DNA from: Fimbriimonas planktonicus
GTDB lineage: Bacteria; Armatimonadota; Fimbriimonadia; Fimbriimonadales; Fimbriimonadaceae
Length of the DNA stretch: 64,000 nt
Direction: 5' to 3'
NCBI GenBank assembly: GCA_965234685.1
Contig: OZ248539.1
Coordinates: 1,736,001-1,800,000 of the forward strand
The first letter of the stretch is position 1. The number at the start of each line of letters is the position of its first letter. This document shows, piece by piece, positions 9,407 through 17,829 of this stretch. The notes beneath the pieces are model-generated. The model was given only the letters and a program-made list of their open reading frames with translations. It was not told the DNA's origin and did not search any database. Both the position numbers and the translations under genes were made by a program.

Positions 9407-9448
9407 AAGAAGAGAGATCACCAATTTTGGTGATCTCTCTTCTTTTTG
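9407..9448 (+). terminator. Terminator after tRNA-fMet
   Basis: A perfect 18-base inverted repeat (9407-9424 and 9427-9444) is followed by TTT. It closes the single-gene tRNA transcript just before the toxin-antitoxin locus. Confidence 0.88.
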
Positions 9449-9456
9449 CAGAGTAA

Positions 9457-9504
9457 GGTTAGATTTTGCATACAATAAAGCTCAAATGTATGCATAATCT
9501 AACC
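9457..9504 (+). promoter_or_regulatory. Inverted-repeat operator and promoter of AbiE-type TA operon
   Basis: Arms at 9457-9474 (GGTTAGATTTTGCATACA) and 9487-9504 (TGTATGCATAATCTAACC) match at 17 of 18 positions around a 12-base spacer. TACAAT (9471-9476), a likely -10, is partly inside the left arm. The right arm contains the ATG at 9490. Known: AbiEi antitoxins bind inverted repeats in their own promoter and repress it. Inferred: this is that operator. Confidence 0.75.
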
Positions 9505-10104
9505 GTGAGAAACACCTGGGTGAATGTGATGGAGCTAGCGCAGCGCCAAGGTGTCATCACACCCGGCGATGTGCGAGCACTTGGTCTTGCACCGGAAAAT
9601 CTGAACAAGCTCGTGAAACTGGGCAAGCTAGACAAGATTGGAAGAGGACTTTATCAGCATCCGGACTTCGAAACGACGAAGCATCACAGCTACGTCGAAG
9701 TAGCAAAGTCAGTGCCCGACGGAGTGATCTGTCTGCTATCCGCACTCAGCATTCATGAAATAGGAACCCATATGCCTTGGGAGGTTTGGGTAGCCATACC
9801 GCGCGGTCGACGAATCCCGGAAGCTCGTCAGACCCGAATTCGAGTCGTCACCATGATCGGCGCAAGCTTCACTCTCGAAACACAGGAAAGATCGTTCGAG
9901 GGCGTGAGCGTAAAGGTCTTTAGCCTCGAGAAGACAATCGTCGACTGTTTCCGCCTCCGACGTCTGGTCGGTCATGACGTTGCCATTGAAGCGCTACGCG
10001 AAGCGCTGAACAGCCAAAAAATCAACGTGTCCAAATTGATGCACCTTGCGGATCAGCTCCGATCAAGGCGCCTGATCCAGCCTTACGTCGAGGCGCTGCT
10101 GTGA
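9490..10104 (+). CDS. AbiEi-like type IV antitoxin / transcriptional repressor
   Basis: A 204-residue protein in the AbiEi antitoxin family. The N-terminal winged helix (ELAQRQGVITPGDVRALGLA, then LVKLGKLDKIGRGLYQHPDF) precedes the AbiEi core domain with ICLLSALSIHEIG and VFSLEKTIVDCFRLRR. In the AbiE system this protein both represses the operon and counters the toxin. The exact start is uncertain: ATG 9490 lies inside the operator repeat, and GTG 9505 or ATG 9529 are alternatives. Its stop overlaps the toxin start by four bases (GTGA), the usual arrangement for a coupled pair. Confidence 0.88.
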   Translation: MHNLTVRNTWVNVMELAQRQGVITPGDVRALGLAPENLNKLVKLGKLDKIGRGLYQHPDFETTKHHSYVEVAKSVPDGVICLLSALSIHEIGTHMPWEVWVAIPRGRRIPEARQTRIRVVTMIGASFTLETQERSFEGVSVKVFSLEKTIVDCFRLRRLVGHDVAIEALREALNSQKINVSKLMHLADQLRSRRLIQPYVEALL

Positions 10105-10979
10105 CGACCGAAGGAAAAGCTGCGTCCGCCAGACAGCGCCTCCTCAACCTCTCTCAATCAAACGGCGAGGATTACAACCAAGTATTGATCCGCTACGTCG
10201 GTCTACGATTCCTGGCCCGTTTGGCTGCGTCCGAACACGCCTCTCAATTCCTGCTAAAAGGGGCCACGATGTTCCTTGTCTGGCGCGGCTCGATGCATCG
10301 TCCAACAAGTGACATCGATCTCCTAGGTTTTGTAGAGGCGGACGAGGAAAAACTGGCCGAAACCGTCAGAGCCATTTGCATTCAAGAAGTGGAGGACGAT
10401 GGAGTCCTGTTCGACCTTAAATCTGTGAAAGTCGAAAAGATTCGATCGGAAACGGTCTATGGTGGGCTACGATGCCTTTTCGACGCTACGCTTGGTTCCG
10501 CGAAGCTCAGAGTTCAGCTGGACGTCGGGTTTGGCGATGACGTCACGCCTGAGCCGGATGTAGTTGAAGTCCCGAGGCTGCTAGACGACGAGATGCGGCG
10601 AGAGCTACGAGCTTACACGCCCGAAACCGTCATTGCCGAGAAGTTCGAAGCCATCGTCAAACTGGGCCTTGGAAATAGCCGAATGAAGGACTACCTAGAC
10701 CTTGATCTGCTCCTGAGCAGCGGCGAGATTGATCGAACCATGCTTGCGAACGCGATAGCGCGTACATTCAGGCGCCGCCGCACAGCGATTCCTACTGCTC
10801 TCCCGATGGGTCTCACCCAAGAGTTTTGGAATGATGAGATGGCCCTGCGTCGTTGGCAAGCATTTTTGAAACGAAATCGACTTAGCTCCTGTCCGCTCGA
10901 CGAAATCTGCCTGCGTATCGGAAAAGAAGTGCTCGCAGCGTTGACCCTCATTCCCGATGTGGAAGCACAACAGTTTTAA
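10101..10979 (+). CDS. AbiEii-like nucleotidyltransferase toxin
   Basis: A 292-residue AbiEii/AbiGii toxin family protein, in a family known to act as nucleotidyltransferases in the cytosol. The polymerase-beta-like signature is clear: FLLKGATMFLVWRG followed by RPTSDIDLLGF, where the two aspartates bind metal. The further ETVIAEKFEAIVKLGLGNSRMKDYLDLDLLL block is the family's lysine/aspartate motif. It starts with GTG, overlapping the antitoxin stop. Together the pair forms a type IV toxin-antitoxin or abortive-infection module inserted just after the initiator tRNA gene. Confidence 0.9.
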   Translation: MTTEGKAASARQRLLNLSQSNGEDYNQVLIRYVGLRFLARLAASEHASQFLLKGATMFLVWRGSMHRPTSDIDLLGFVEADEEKLAETVRAICIQEVEDDGVLFDLKSVKVEKIRSETVYGGLRCLFDATLGSAKLRVQLDVGFGDDVTPEPDVVEVPRLLDDEMRRELRAYTPETVIAEKFEAIVKLGLGNSRMKDYLDLDLLLSSGEIDRTMLANAIARTFRRRRTAIPTALPMGLTQEFWNDEMALRRWQAFLKRNRLSSCPLDEICLRIGKEVLAALTLIPDVEAQQF

Positions 10980-11014
10980 TGACCGCATGAAAGGCCGCGG
11001 CTGGAGTGATTACC

Positions 11015-12031
11015 TCACCGATCGTCCCAAGCACTAGGTAGCGTGAACCTTCGGTAGTCCTCTACCGCGAACCGGTCCGTCATGCCCGCAACATAGTCGA
11101 TCGCGCCGAGCACTCCTTCATAACCTTCCGGCAATCGACCTGGCTCCAGGTACATCCGGAAAAGTTCGGCCACCAGTCTTTTCGCCTTGCCAATCTCCGG
11201 AAACCGAACCGGATATTCCAAGTACACATTAATAAATAACCACTCTTTGAGCGCGTTCAGAATCTCCAGCATCTCCGCCGAAAGCCGAATGTCATCGCTG
11301 TCCAAGCTGTTGTAAATCAGGTCTTCAACCATCACGCCGATGCGGTCCGAGTGCGTCTGGCCGATCCTAAACTCGCCAGGAATCACCTCGATCATCCCGC
11401 TTCGGAGCGCATCATCGAGGTCATGATTGAGATAGGCGATGCGGTCACAGATTCGTACCACCGCCGCCTCGACGGTGGACTTCACTTCCCCATCTGCCGC
11501 CGAAAGGTGCGCGCGCCCTTTGCTGTGACCGTCGATACCGGCCCGCGTTTCGTGACTCAGATTCAGGTCTTCCAGTACGTCCACAATCCGCAGCGACTGC
11601 TCATAGTGCCGAAACCCGGTAGGGCCATCTTCCAGGTTCAACGCGCTAACCGCCTCGTCCAAGGCATTCTCTCCCGCATGTCCAAAGGGGGTGTGACCAA
11701 GGTCGTGCCCTAGCGCGATGGCTTCAATGAGATCCTCGTTGAACTGTAGCGCGCGACCAACGGTGCGGCCGATTTGGGCGACTTCAAGGGTGTGCGTGAG
11801 ACGGGTCCTGTAATGATCGCCCAGCGGATCAATAAACACCTGTGTCTTGTGCTTGAGCCGGCGGAACGCCTTGCAATGCAAAATCCGATCTCGGTCGCGC
11901 TGAAAACAGGTGCGCACCGCGTCTTCTTCTTCCGTTCGACGACGACCCGCGCTGTTTGCTGCCAGAGCCGCCCGCGGGCTCAAATGCTGCGCTTCTCGTT
12001 GTTCAATGCTTTGGCGGACGTGGCTCAACAC
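11015..12031 (-). CDS. dgt: dGTPase-like deoxynucleotide triphosphohydrolase (HD domain)
   Basis: An HD-superfamily protein of 338 residues. It shows the dGTPase pattern RDRDRILHCKAFRRLKHKTQVF near residue 45, then RLTHTLEVAQIGR and the metal pair ALGHDLGHTPFGHAGE. These enzymes split a deoxynucleoside triphosphate into the nucleoside and tripolyphosphate and help control the dNTP pool. Substrate preference within the family cannot be read from sequence. The next gene on the strand lies about 35 bases upstream (the glycosyltransferase), so the two may be co-transcribed. Confidence 0.9.
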   Translation of the reverse strand: MLSHVRQSIEQREAQHLSPRAALAANSAGRRRTEEEDAVRTCFQRDRDRILHCKAFRRLKHKTQVFIDPLGDHYRTRLTHTLEVAQIGRTVGRALQFNEDLIEAIALGHDLGHTPFGHAGENALDEAVSALNLEDGPTGFRHYEQSLRIVDVLEDLNLSHETRAGIDGHSKGRAHLSAADGEVKSTVEAAVVRICDRIAYLNHDLDDALRSGMIEVIPGEFRIGQTHSDRIGVMVEDLIYNSLDSDDIRLSAEMLEILNALKEWLFINVYLEYPVRFPEIGKAKRLVAELFRMYLEPGRLPEGYEGVLGAIDYVAGMTDRFAVEDYRRFTLPSAWDDR

Positions 12032-12046
12032 GAGGAACTTGACGAA

Positions 12047-12754
12047 TCAGGCCCGCGGTTTGCCGCGCCAGAACCGGTATCGGAATAAGGTTGAGAAAGC
12101 CTCGGGGGCGTCCGTCCAACGAATCTTCTTCCCCGCCGCCTTATTCCTTGGCTCGTACGAAATCGGAATCTCGATGATCTTCTCGCCGGACCGCAGGGCC
12201 TTTGCCGTAACCTCGGGGCAGAACTCGAATCGCTGGCACTGCAAATCGAATCCCTGAATCAGCTCGGTTCGAAAAGCCTTGTAGCAAGTGGCTTCATCGG
12301 TCATTGGCACTCCATATAAAATCCGGACCGAAAGCGCCAAAAGGACGTTGACGATCTTGTTCGGAATCGCCATCCCTTTCGGAAATCCATTTTTGAAGCG
12401 CGTGCCATAAACGACGTTTGCCTTCCCATCCAAGATCGGCTGGATCAGGGCAGGAATTTGCTCGGGCACATACTCGAGGTCGGCATCCTGAATAATCGTC
12501 GCCGTGCCGGTCGCAAGCGGAAGCGCCTTACGGATCGCGTTCCCCTTTCCGCCGGGTCGTTCGTTCCGTAGCACCTGCAATCGGTCTCCGAATCCTCGAA
12601 GAATTTCGCTTGTGCCGTCCGTGCTCCCGTCATCAATCACGATCAGCTCAACGCGGAGCGGAATCTCTAAAACTCGATTCACAACATCGCCAATCGTGTT
12701 CTCTTCGTTCAGGGCCGGCACCAGCACCGTCACCTGAGGCCGCAGGTCACTCAT
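12047..12754 (-). CDS. Glycosyltransferase family 2, polyprenyl-phosphate sugar type
   Basis: A 235-residue GT-A enzyme. VTVLVPALNEENTIGDVVNRV opens the fold, and VELIVIDDGSTDGTSEIL and ATIIQDADLEYVPEQIP give the nucleotide-sugar and DxD metal sites. The overall form resembles dolichyl/undecaprenyl-phosphate mannosyltransferases, which load a sugar onto a lipid carrier at the membrane. ATG at 12754 is chosen; it overlaps the end of the upstream gene by eight bases, which implies translational coupling with the DUF2993-like lipid-binding protein. Confidence 0.88.
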   Translation of the reverse strand: MSDLRPQVTVLVPALNEENTIGDVVNRVLEIPLRVELIVIDDGSTDGTSEILRGFGDRLQVLRNERPGGKGNAIRKALPLATGTATIIQDADLEYVPEQIPALIQPILDGKANVVYGTRFKNGFPKGMAIPNKIVNVLLALSVRILYGVPMTDEATCYKAFRTELIQGFDLQCQRFEFCPEVTAKALRSGEKIIEIPISYEPRNKAAGKKIRWTDAPEAFSTLFRYRFWRGKPRA

Positions 12755-13550
12755 TGCCGACCGCCCTTGGCCGAACTGGAATAGTTGCGGGTCCCTCGGC
12801 AATCATTGTCGTCCCAAGAAACGAAACTTTCGAGAGTTGCAAGGCACCGAAAAGCTGCAGATCGCGCTCCAAATCGAGAATCGGATTCAAAGTCTTGAGG
12901 AGGGCTTCGCGAGAGAGTGGATCAGCGCGTTTTCCGTCAAAGTCAATCACTGCATCTGCGAGATGAAGCTGATTTGCGCCGCGAATCTCGAGTCGAGCGT
13001 CAACTTCAAACTCGGTCGCCACCACAAGGAATTCGCCATATCCGGTCACCTTGACCCGGTCCCCAGCAAACGTAATCGCTACACGCTTGATCTCGGAGAA
13101 CTTCTGCAAAACAAATTGCTCAAGCGCGGCCGCATCAACTTCGACGCGTCCAATACCAATTCCACTCCGACTGAGCCGAATCTTTTTCTTCGCCAAAGCC
13201 AAAGCAGAGTCGAACCGGCAGTCCGGAATTTGGGCGGTTAATCTCTTCACGCGCAACTGCTTCAACCGGAAGTCGGTCAGGTCCAGTTCCAACCGGTGCA
13301 AGATGCCCTTCTGCGATCGTTCCGGTTCCGTGAAAAGCGGGAGTGATTCGGCGGAAAAGTTCTTGGCCCGAATTTTTGCCGATCCGATCTCTTGCCAAAG
13401 GCCGCTCAACCCAGCGCGGGTGCTCACGTTTACCACCGCTGGTCCCTGGAGTTGGGCTTTCACATCGCGGGCTGCCGACACTTCGAATTCACGCACCAAT
13501 CCGGCCGATGCGATCAGACCACCGAAAAGCCAAACAAAAATTGGGCTCAT
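12747..13550 (-). CDS. DUF2993-like exported lipid-binding protein
   Basis: A 267-residue protein with one N-terminal hydrophobic segment (MSPIFVWLFGGLIASAGLV). It resembles LmeA/DUF2993 proteins: alternating beta structure, DVKAQLQGPAVVNVSTRAGLSGLW, and a C-terminal repeat of similar type. Family members bind phospholipids at the cell envelope. The start at 13550 is chosen because the longer frame would overlap the divergent ygfZ gene. It is coupled to the glycosyltransferase, suggesting a joint role in envelope glycolipid handling. Assignment to the family is by appearance only. Confidence 0.6.
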   Translation of the reverse strand: MSPIFVWLFGGLIASAGLVREFEVSAARDVKAQLQGPAVVNVSTRAGLSGLWQEIGSAKIRAKNFSAESLPLFTEPERSQKGILHRLELDLTDFRLKQLRVKRLTAQIPDCRFDSALALAKKKIRLSRSGIGIGRVEVDAAALEQFVLQKFSEIKRVAITFAGDRVKVTGYGEFLVVATEFEVDARLEIRGANQLHLADAVIDFDGKRADPLSREALLKTLNPILDLERDLQLFGALQLSKVSFLGTTMIAEGPATIPVRPRAVGNE

Positions 13551-13656
13551 GCTGTGATACCGTGCGCTTGCCGGTGAGCGTAATTCATAATCGTAAGCGT
13601 CCTTAATCAAACCACACGAATCGGTTTTGGGACGCATTACTGCTAACGGTATCCCG

Positions 13657-14652
13657 ATGTCCGACCTACTCAACTACACAACCGCCGAGGTTGTGGCAGA
13701 TTATGACCGCCTCCGCGACGATTGCGCCCTTATCGAGCTCGCGGATTTTGGCCTCTTCGAACTCACCGGTGAGGACCGCAAGGGCTGGCTCCAGGGCCAA
13801 GTCACTCAGAACCTTCGCACCTTCGATGAAGGCACCTCCACGGCATTCTGTTTTTGCGAGCCGACCGGCCATCTGATGTCCGTTTGCGACGGCTGGGCGG
13901 TTCAGGGGAAGATCCTTTTCACCGCACCAGTCGCGACCGTCGCAAATGTTTCGAGTCGGATTGAACAGATGGTCGTGCTTGAAAGCGTTGAGCACCAAGT
14001 CGTAACCAAAAAGTACAAACTTCTAAGCATTCAGGGCCCGAGGGCAACGGCCGTCCTCTCCGAGTTTGTCAACTTTCCGAACCTAGATTCCGGCGTTTCC
14101 GAACTTGATGGAGCGGAGATCTTTGTTCTTCGATCAAATCGGACCGGGATGGGTGGCTGGGATCTTTGGATTCCCGCCACCAAGCGAAAGGCGGTTAGCC
14201 GCATTAGAACCGCATTCCACACCGCTGGTGAAGCGGCGTACCGCCTTGCCGCGCTAGAAGCCGGAAGACCCCGATTTGGCGTGGACATGAACAGCCGCAC
14301 GCTGCCGCTGGAAATGGGTGCCGCTTTCACCGCCCGCCATGTGAGCCTCAACAAAGGCTGTTACGTTGGGCAAGAGGTGCTCCAGCGCATCCACAGCCGC
14401 GGGCACACGAACCGAACTTGGGTCGGCCTTGTCGCTAGCTCCCCCATTCAGGCAGGCCAAGCCGTCGGACATCTTCGTAAAGACGATGTCGGCAGCATCA
14501 CAAGCGCTGGGTTCTCGCCAGACTATGGTCACATTGGTGCGGCCATGCTGCGAAACGAGGCAGCGTACGAGCGCGAAGTCGTCCGAGTACAAACCGACTC
14601 TGGCTGGGTGGAGGCGGAAGTTCGGCATCTGCCGATCCTCCGGCTCGACTAA
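13657..14652 (+). CDS. ygfZ: YgfZ/GcvT-fold folate-binding protein
   Basis: A 331-residue relative of the glycine-cleavage T protein. The YgfZ signature KGCYVGQE is present near residue 245, within SLNKGCYVGQEVLQRIHSRG. YgfZ proteins bind tetrahydrofolate and assist iron-sulfur cluster assembly or repair in the cytosol. The ATG at 13657 matches the usual N-terminus; an upstream ATG at 13627 would add ten unrelated residues. A true GcvT is encoded separately at 27813, which supports the YgfZ reading here. The EamA transporter follows 40 bases later. Confidence 0.88.
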   Translation: MSDLLNYTTAEVVADYDRLRDDCALIELADFGLFELTGEDRKGWLQGQVTQNLRTFDEGTSTAFCFCEPTGHLMSVCDGWAVQGKILFTAPVATVANVSSRIEQMVVLESVEHQVVTKKYKLLSIQGPRATAVLSEFVNFPNLDSGVSELDGAEIFVLRSNRTGMGGWDLWIPATKRKAVSRIRTAFHTAGEAAYRLAALEAGRPRFGVDMNSRTLPLEMGAAFTARHVSLNKGCYVGQEVLQRIHSRGHTNRTWVGLVASSPIQAGQAVGHLRKDDVGSITSAGFSPDYGHIGAAMLRNEAAYEREVVRVQTDSGWVEAEVRHLPILRLD

Positions 14653-14693
14653 TCGAAAAGAAGCAACTGTTCGGCATCCTCGCACTCCTAAAC

Positions 14694-15611
14694 GTGCTGT
14701 GGGCGCCGGTCAACTTGCTCGTCAGCCTAGCCGTTAAAGACGGTGCCTCCCCGGTCGCGATCGCGGCGACGCGCTGGTGCAGCCTTGCCATACTGCTGGG
14801 CCTTTGCCTCTCCGTTCCCAGTTTTCGTCGCTTCACGAACGCACGTTGGCCGGTCACCAAAGACCGCGTAGTCGCAGTGACCCTCGGCTTCTGTTTTTTT
14901 GGTCCCGCTCACGCGATCTACTATTACGCCATCACTCGTACCTCTACTTTTGAGGGAAACATTCTCGGTACGACCGCACCGCTCTGGGTGGCGGTGCTCT
15001 CCTTCGTCCTGCTGCGGGAAAGAATAAGCCGCGTTCGAGTAATCGCAATTGCCCTTGGGTTTGCCGGGGCCTATGTGGTGAGCGTCGGATTTGCGGCGCC
15101 GAGCCTCAACCAGGGCCACACCTTCGGTAACTCGCTTTATCTCGGCGCGGTGGTGATCGAGAGCATCTGCGGTGTCCTTGCCATCCAAATTGCCAGACGC
15201 TCCTCCGGGATAACAACGCTTTGGCTCCAAGTTGTCGGCGCCGCCATTTTTCTAAGCGCGGCACCATTCGTGTTGCCCGGCGTGTTTCCCTACACGTTTA
15301 ACGGCTCTGGAGCGACGACGGCGTTTGTTCTCACTTACCTAGTGCTGATCAGTGGGCTCGTGACGTTCGGCATTTGGTATACGCTCGCCGAGAAGGCTCC
15401 GCTTTCGCTGATGGTCATCACCCTGCTGCTTCAGCCACCGCTGGCAACGGGCCTCGGCATGCTCTTCCTCAACGAAAAACCGAACCTCCAGACCGCAATT
15501 GGTTCTGCCCTAATCCTAGTTGCGCTTCTGATCGGAACGTTGGAGAAAGGTTCAGCTCCGGTAAGTGTTGAGGGAGTGACCGACCGCGAGACCGATGAGC
15601 GAAACGGCTGA
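14694..15611 (+). CDS. EamA/DMT family transporter
   Basis: An inner-membrane drug/metabolite exporter with about ten hydrophobic segments in two repeated EamA halves. Each half carries an interior positive or proline-rich junction (LRERISRVRVIAIALGFAG and LNEKPNLQTAIGSALILVA). The GTG at 14694 gives 305 residues, but the frame is open upstream and encodes KQLFGILALLNV, which fits the missing start of helix 1. The true start is therefore probably a non-standard codon a few residues earlier. The substrate is unknown. Its 3' end overlaps the converging TMEM14-like gene by 60 bases. Confidence 0.85.
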   Translation: MLWAPVNLLVSLAVKDGASPVAIAATRWCSLAILLGLCLSVPSFRRFTNARWPVTKDRVVAVTLGFCFFGPAHAIYYYAITRTSTFEGNILGTTAPLWVAVLSFVLLRERISRVRVIAIALGFAGAYVVSVGFAAPSLNQGHTFGNSLYLGAVVIESICGVLAIQIARRSSGITTLWLQVVGAAIFLSAAPFVLPGVFPYTFNGSGATTAFVLTYLVLISGLVTFGIWYTLAEKAPLSLMVITLLLQPPLATGLGMLFLNEKPNLQTAIGSALILVALLIGTLEKGSAPVSVEGVTDRETDERNG

Positions 15612-15902
15612 AATGATCACCATGATGCCCGCTGGATACAGCGCGCCTTCGGTGAAAAACGGTCCCGCAAAGCGCGCGATGAGCCCGATGCAGACCAATC
15701 CGCAAAGTCCGTAGCCCGCCAACGTATTCTTCTTGCTAATCTGAACCCCGGCGAGAATGAGTCCAGCGGAAAGGAACCCGGCGACCATCGAGATCAGACT
15801 CGCCTTTCCGGTTCCAGTGATCATCGGCCCCAGATAACCTGCCGTCCCAATGCTAGCCGTGAGGAACGCATACACGAACAGAAGGGGATTTAACCAAGGC
15901 AT
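15552..15902 (-). CDS. TMEM14 (UPF0136)-like small membrane protein
   Basis: The 116 residues form four hydrophobic segments with glycine-rich helices. The pattern AGYLGPMITGTGKASLISMVAGFLSAGLILAG resembles the TMEM14 family, in which G-S-x-x-S-L-x-x-G is conserved. Members are found in plastids, mitochondria and some bacteria; some are proposed fatty-acid or porphyrin-precursor exporters. TACGCT (minus strand, 15909-15914) ends 6 bases before the ATG, so the message is probably leaderless. The family call is tentative. Confidence 0.6.
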   Translation of the reverse strand: MPWLNPLLFVYAFLTASIGTAGYLGPMITGTGKASLISMVAGFLSAGLILAGVQISKKNTLAGYGLCGLVCIGLIARFAGPFFTEGALYPAGIMVIISAVSLIGLAVGHSLNTYRS

Positions 15903-16175
15903 ATGGGTAGCGTACCGTTTCCGTGCTTGAACCTAAAAAAACAGGCTGCCGAATTGCTTAAGCTCGACAGCCATGCCACTTCCCTACTTTTGTAGGTTTG
16001 TTCGGCCATCCGTAGACAATGCTCAGATGCGCCTTCAGGTGTAATTCCAAGGAGTAGAGGGGTTGAAGTACTCTATTCGTTCGGATCCCAAGCATCTTTA
16101 CGTAAATTTTGACTTAAGTGGTTCCGAAGTCCCAAAACTTGGAACGTCCGAGGGCCCGACGTCGAAGATCAGTCG

Positions 16176-16595
16176 ATGAATCTCGGGACCATTGTCACCA
16201 TTGCGATCGTTGCCGCCATCCTTTTGGCCGCCGTTGCTTGGGTGTGTCAGGTCTACCAGTATCCGCGTTTCTACACCGTGCCCTCGGCCGACTTTAGGGC
16301 CTTTCACGACTCCCACTGCCTTGTGGTTGGGCTCATTGTCGGGATTCCACTGCTTGCTGCGCCGATCGCTTCCGGTTACGCCGCGGTCATCACCCGCGAT
16401 CCGATTGCCTGGGTCGCTTTGCTGCTCGGGTTGGTCGGACACGGGATTACGTTCATGCACTCTGCCGGCTGCCACGCTTCACTCAGCGCGGCTTGGAGTC
16501 GGGAAGTAATCGACCAGCTCCTCGCGAGCAATCTCTGGCGAAGCATCGCTTGGTCTCTTCAAGCTGTTCTGAGTTTTTGGCTCTTGCGACGATAA
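16176..16595 (+). CDS. Small four-helix membrane protein, unknown function
   Basis: A 139-residue protein with about four transmembrane segments. Between helices 1 and 2 it has VYQYPRFYTVPSADFRAFHDSHC, a Tyr-Pro-x-Phe...Phe-x-x-x-His pattern seen in uncharacterised small membrane proteins of many bacteria. No catalytic motif is visible. The MFS transporter starts 13 bases downstream, so the two probably form one transcript. The 270 bases upstream hold no other open frame I can support. Confidence 0.6.
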   Translation: MNLGTIVTIAIVAAILLAAVAWVCQVYQYPRFYTVPSADFRAFHDSHCLVVGLIVGIPLLAAPIASGYAAVITRDPIAWVALLLGLVGHGITFMHSAGCHASLSAAWSREVIDQLLASNLWRSIAWSLQAVLSFWLLRR

Positions 16596-16608
16596 CTGCC
16601 ACACTAAG

Positions 16609-17829
16609 GTGATGGCGCGCTGGAGAATCGAACTTCCTCTCATCGTTGCCATCTTTGCCGACCTCTTTGGATTCGGCATGATCATCGCCGGGATCCAGCT
16701 TCGCGCGGAGTCTCTCGTGCCCGCGCATTGGCCAATCGGCACGGTTGTGGGCACGCTCCTCGCCTCTACCTTCGTCATCCAGATCCTTGTCTCTCCACAC
16801 TGGGGCGGGCTAAGCGACCGAATCGGCCGGAAGCCCGTGATTCTGTGGTGCCAAGGTTTGAGTGCAGCGGCAATGTTCTGCTATGCCGGGCCAAACGACC
16901 TTTGGCTGCTGGTAGCTAGCCGATTGCTGAGCGGATTTGGCGCGGCAAATGTGGCGGTGGCCCAGGCGCAAATTGCAGATGCCTATCCGGCCGAACAACG
17001 TGCCGGGCCATTAGGCAGACTCAGCGCCGCCATGAGCGCTGGGCTCGTTCTTGGGCCGCCCCTTGGGGGACATCTTGCAAACTTGCCCAACGGGCATCAG
17101 ATGGTCGGCTGGATCGCCGGTGCGGCTTCCGTTGTTGGCGTACTTCTGATTGCTTTTTTGATTCCTGCCGGAAAACCGTCCGAGTCCCGGAGCCCCGGCA
17201 AAAAGCTCATCATCTTCGACCTCACGTTGCTCCGGGACTTTCCAGCTGTCGCATCCTACGCAACCATCGCGGCCGTTGCCTGGTTCTCCCTCGCAACCCT
17301 GGAAGGCACCTTTGCGCGACTGATTAAGCGGTTGTACGGGTACGGCTCGGGTGAATTCGGCATCATCTTTGGCTACGAATCACTCCTGGCGGTACTTATT
17401 CCTGGAGTCTTCCTTTTGGCGCTCACGAATCGGTTCTCGAGTCGAGGACTCTTGCGTGCGGCGTACGTATGCCAAGGTGTCGGGCTTGCCCTAAACCCTT
17501 TAGGTGCCCAATTCCCAGTTTGGCCGATGGGTCTTCTGTTGGTCGCAAGCACGCTGTATGCCTTCGGAAGTGGGGTCGCAAACCCGGTCATCAATGGCAT
17601 TGTCAGCGAGCTCACACCAGCCGAGCGTCAGGGCGAACTGTTCGGCGTCCTGCAAGGCGCACGCTCCATCGGGTTTATCTTCGGCCCTATTTTAGGCGGG
17701 GCGATGTTTGACTGGCTGCCCGTTGCGCCGTACTTCTTTGCCGGTGGGGTGTGCCTGGTTGCAGCCTTGCTCGTGCCGATCAGTCATTCGCCCACAGGGC
17801 GTCATGAAACTTCGACCGAAACGGAATGA
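16609..17829 (+). CDS. Major facilitator superfamily transporter, TCR/Tet type
   Basis: A 12-helix exporter of about 406 residues. The MFS loop-2/3 motif is complete (SPHWGGLSDRIGRKPVILWCQG). The motif C-like stretch RLSAAMSAGLVLGPPLGGHLA, with GxxxGPxxGG in helix 5, is typical of drug-proton antiporters. GTG 16609 is directly followed by ATG 16612; either could start. The substrate is unknown. The last 50 bases overlap the converging serine hydrolase gene. Confidence 0.9.
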   Translation: MMARWRIELPLIVAIFADLFGFGMIIAGIQLRAESLVPAHWPIGTVVGTLLASTFVIQILVSPHWGGLSDRIGRKPVILWCQGLSAAAMFCYAGPNDLWLLVASRLLSGFGAANVAVAQAQIADAYPAEQRAGPLGRLSAAMSAGLVLGPPLGGHLANLPNGHQMVGWIAGAASVVGVLLIAFLIPAGKPSESRSPGKKLIIFDLTLLRDFPAVASYATIAAVAWFSLATLEGTFARLIKRLYGYGSGEFGIIFGYESLLAVLIPGVFLLALTNRFSSRGLLRAAYVCQGVGLALNPLGAQFPVWPMGLLLVASTLYAFGSGVANPVINGIVSELTPAERQGELFGVLQGARSIGFIFGPILGGAMFDWLPVAPYFFAGGVCLVAALLVPISHSPTGRHETSTETE

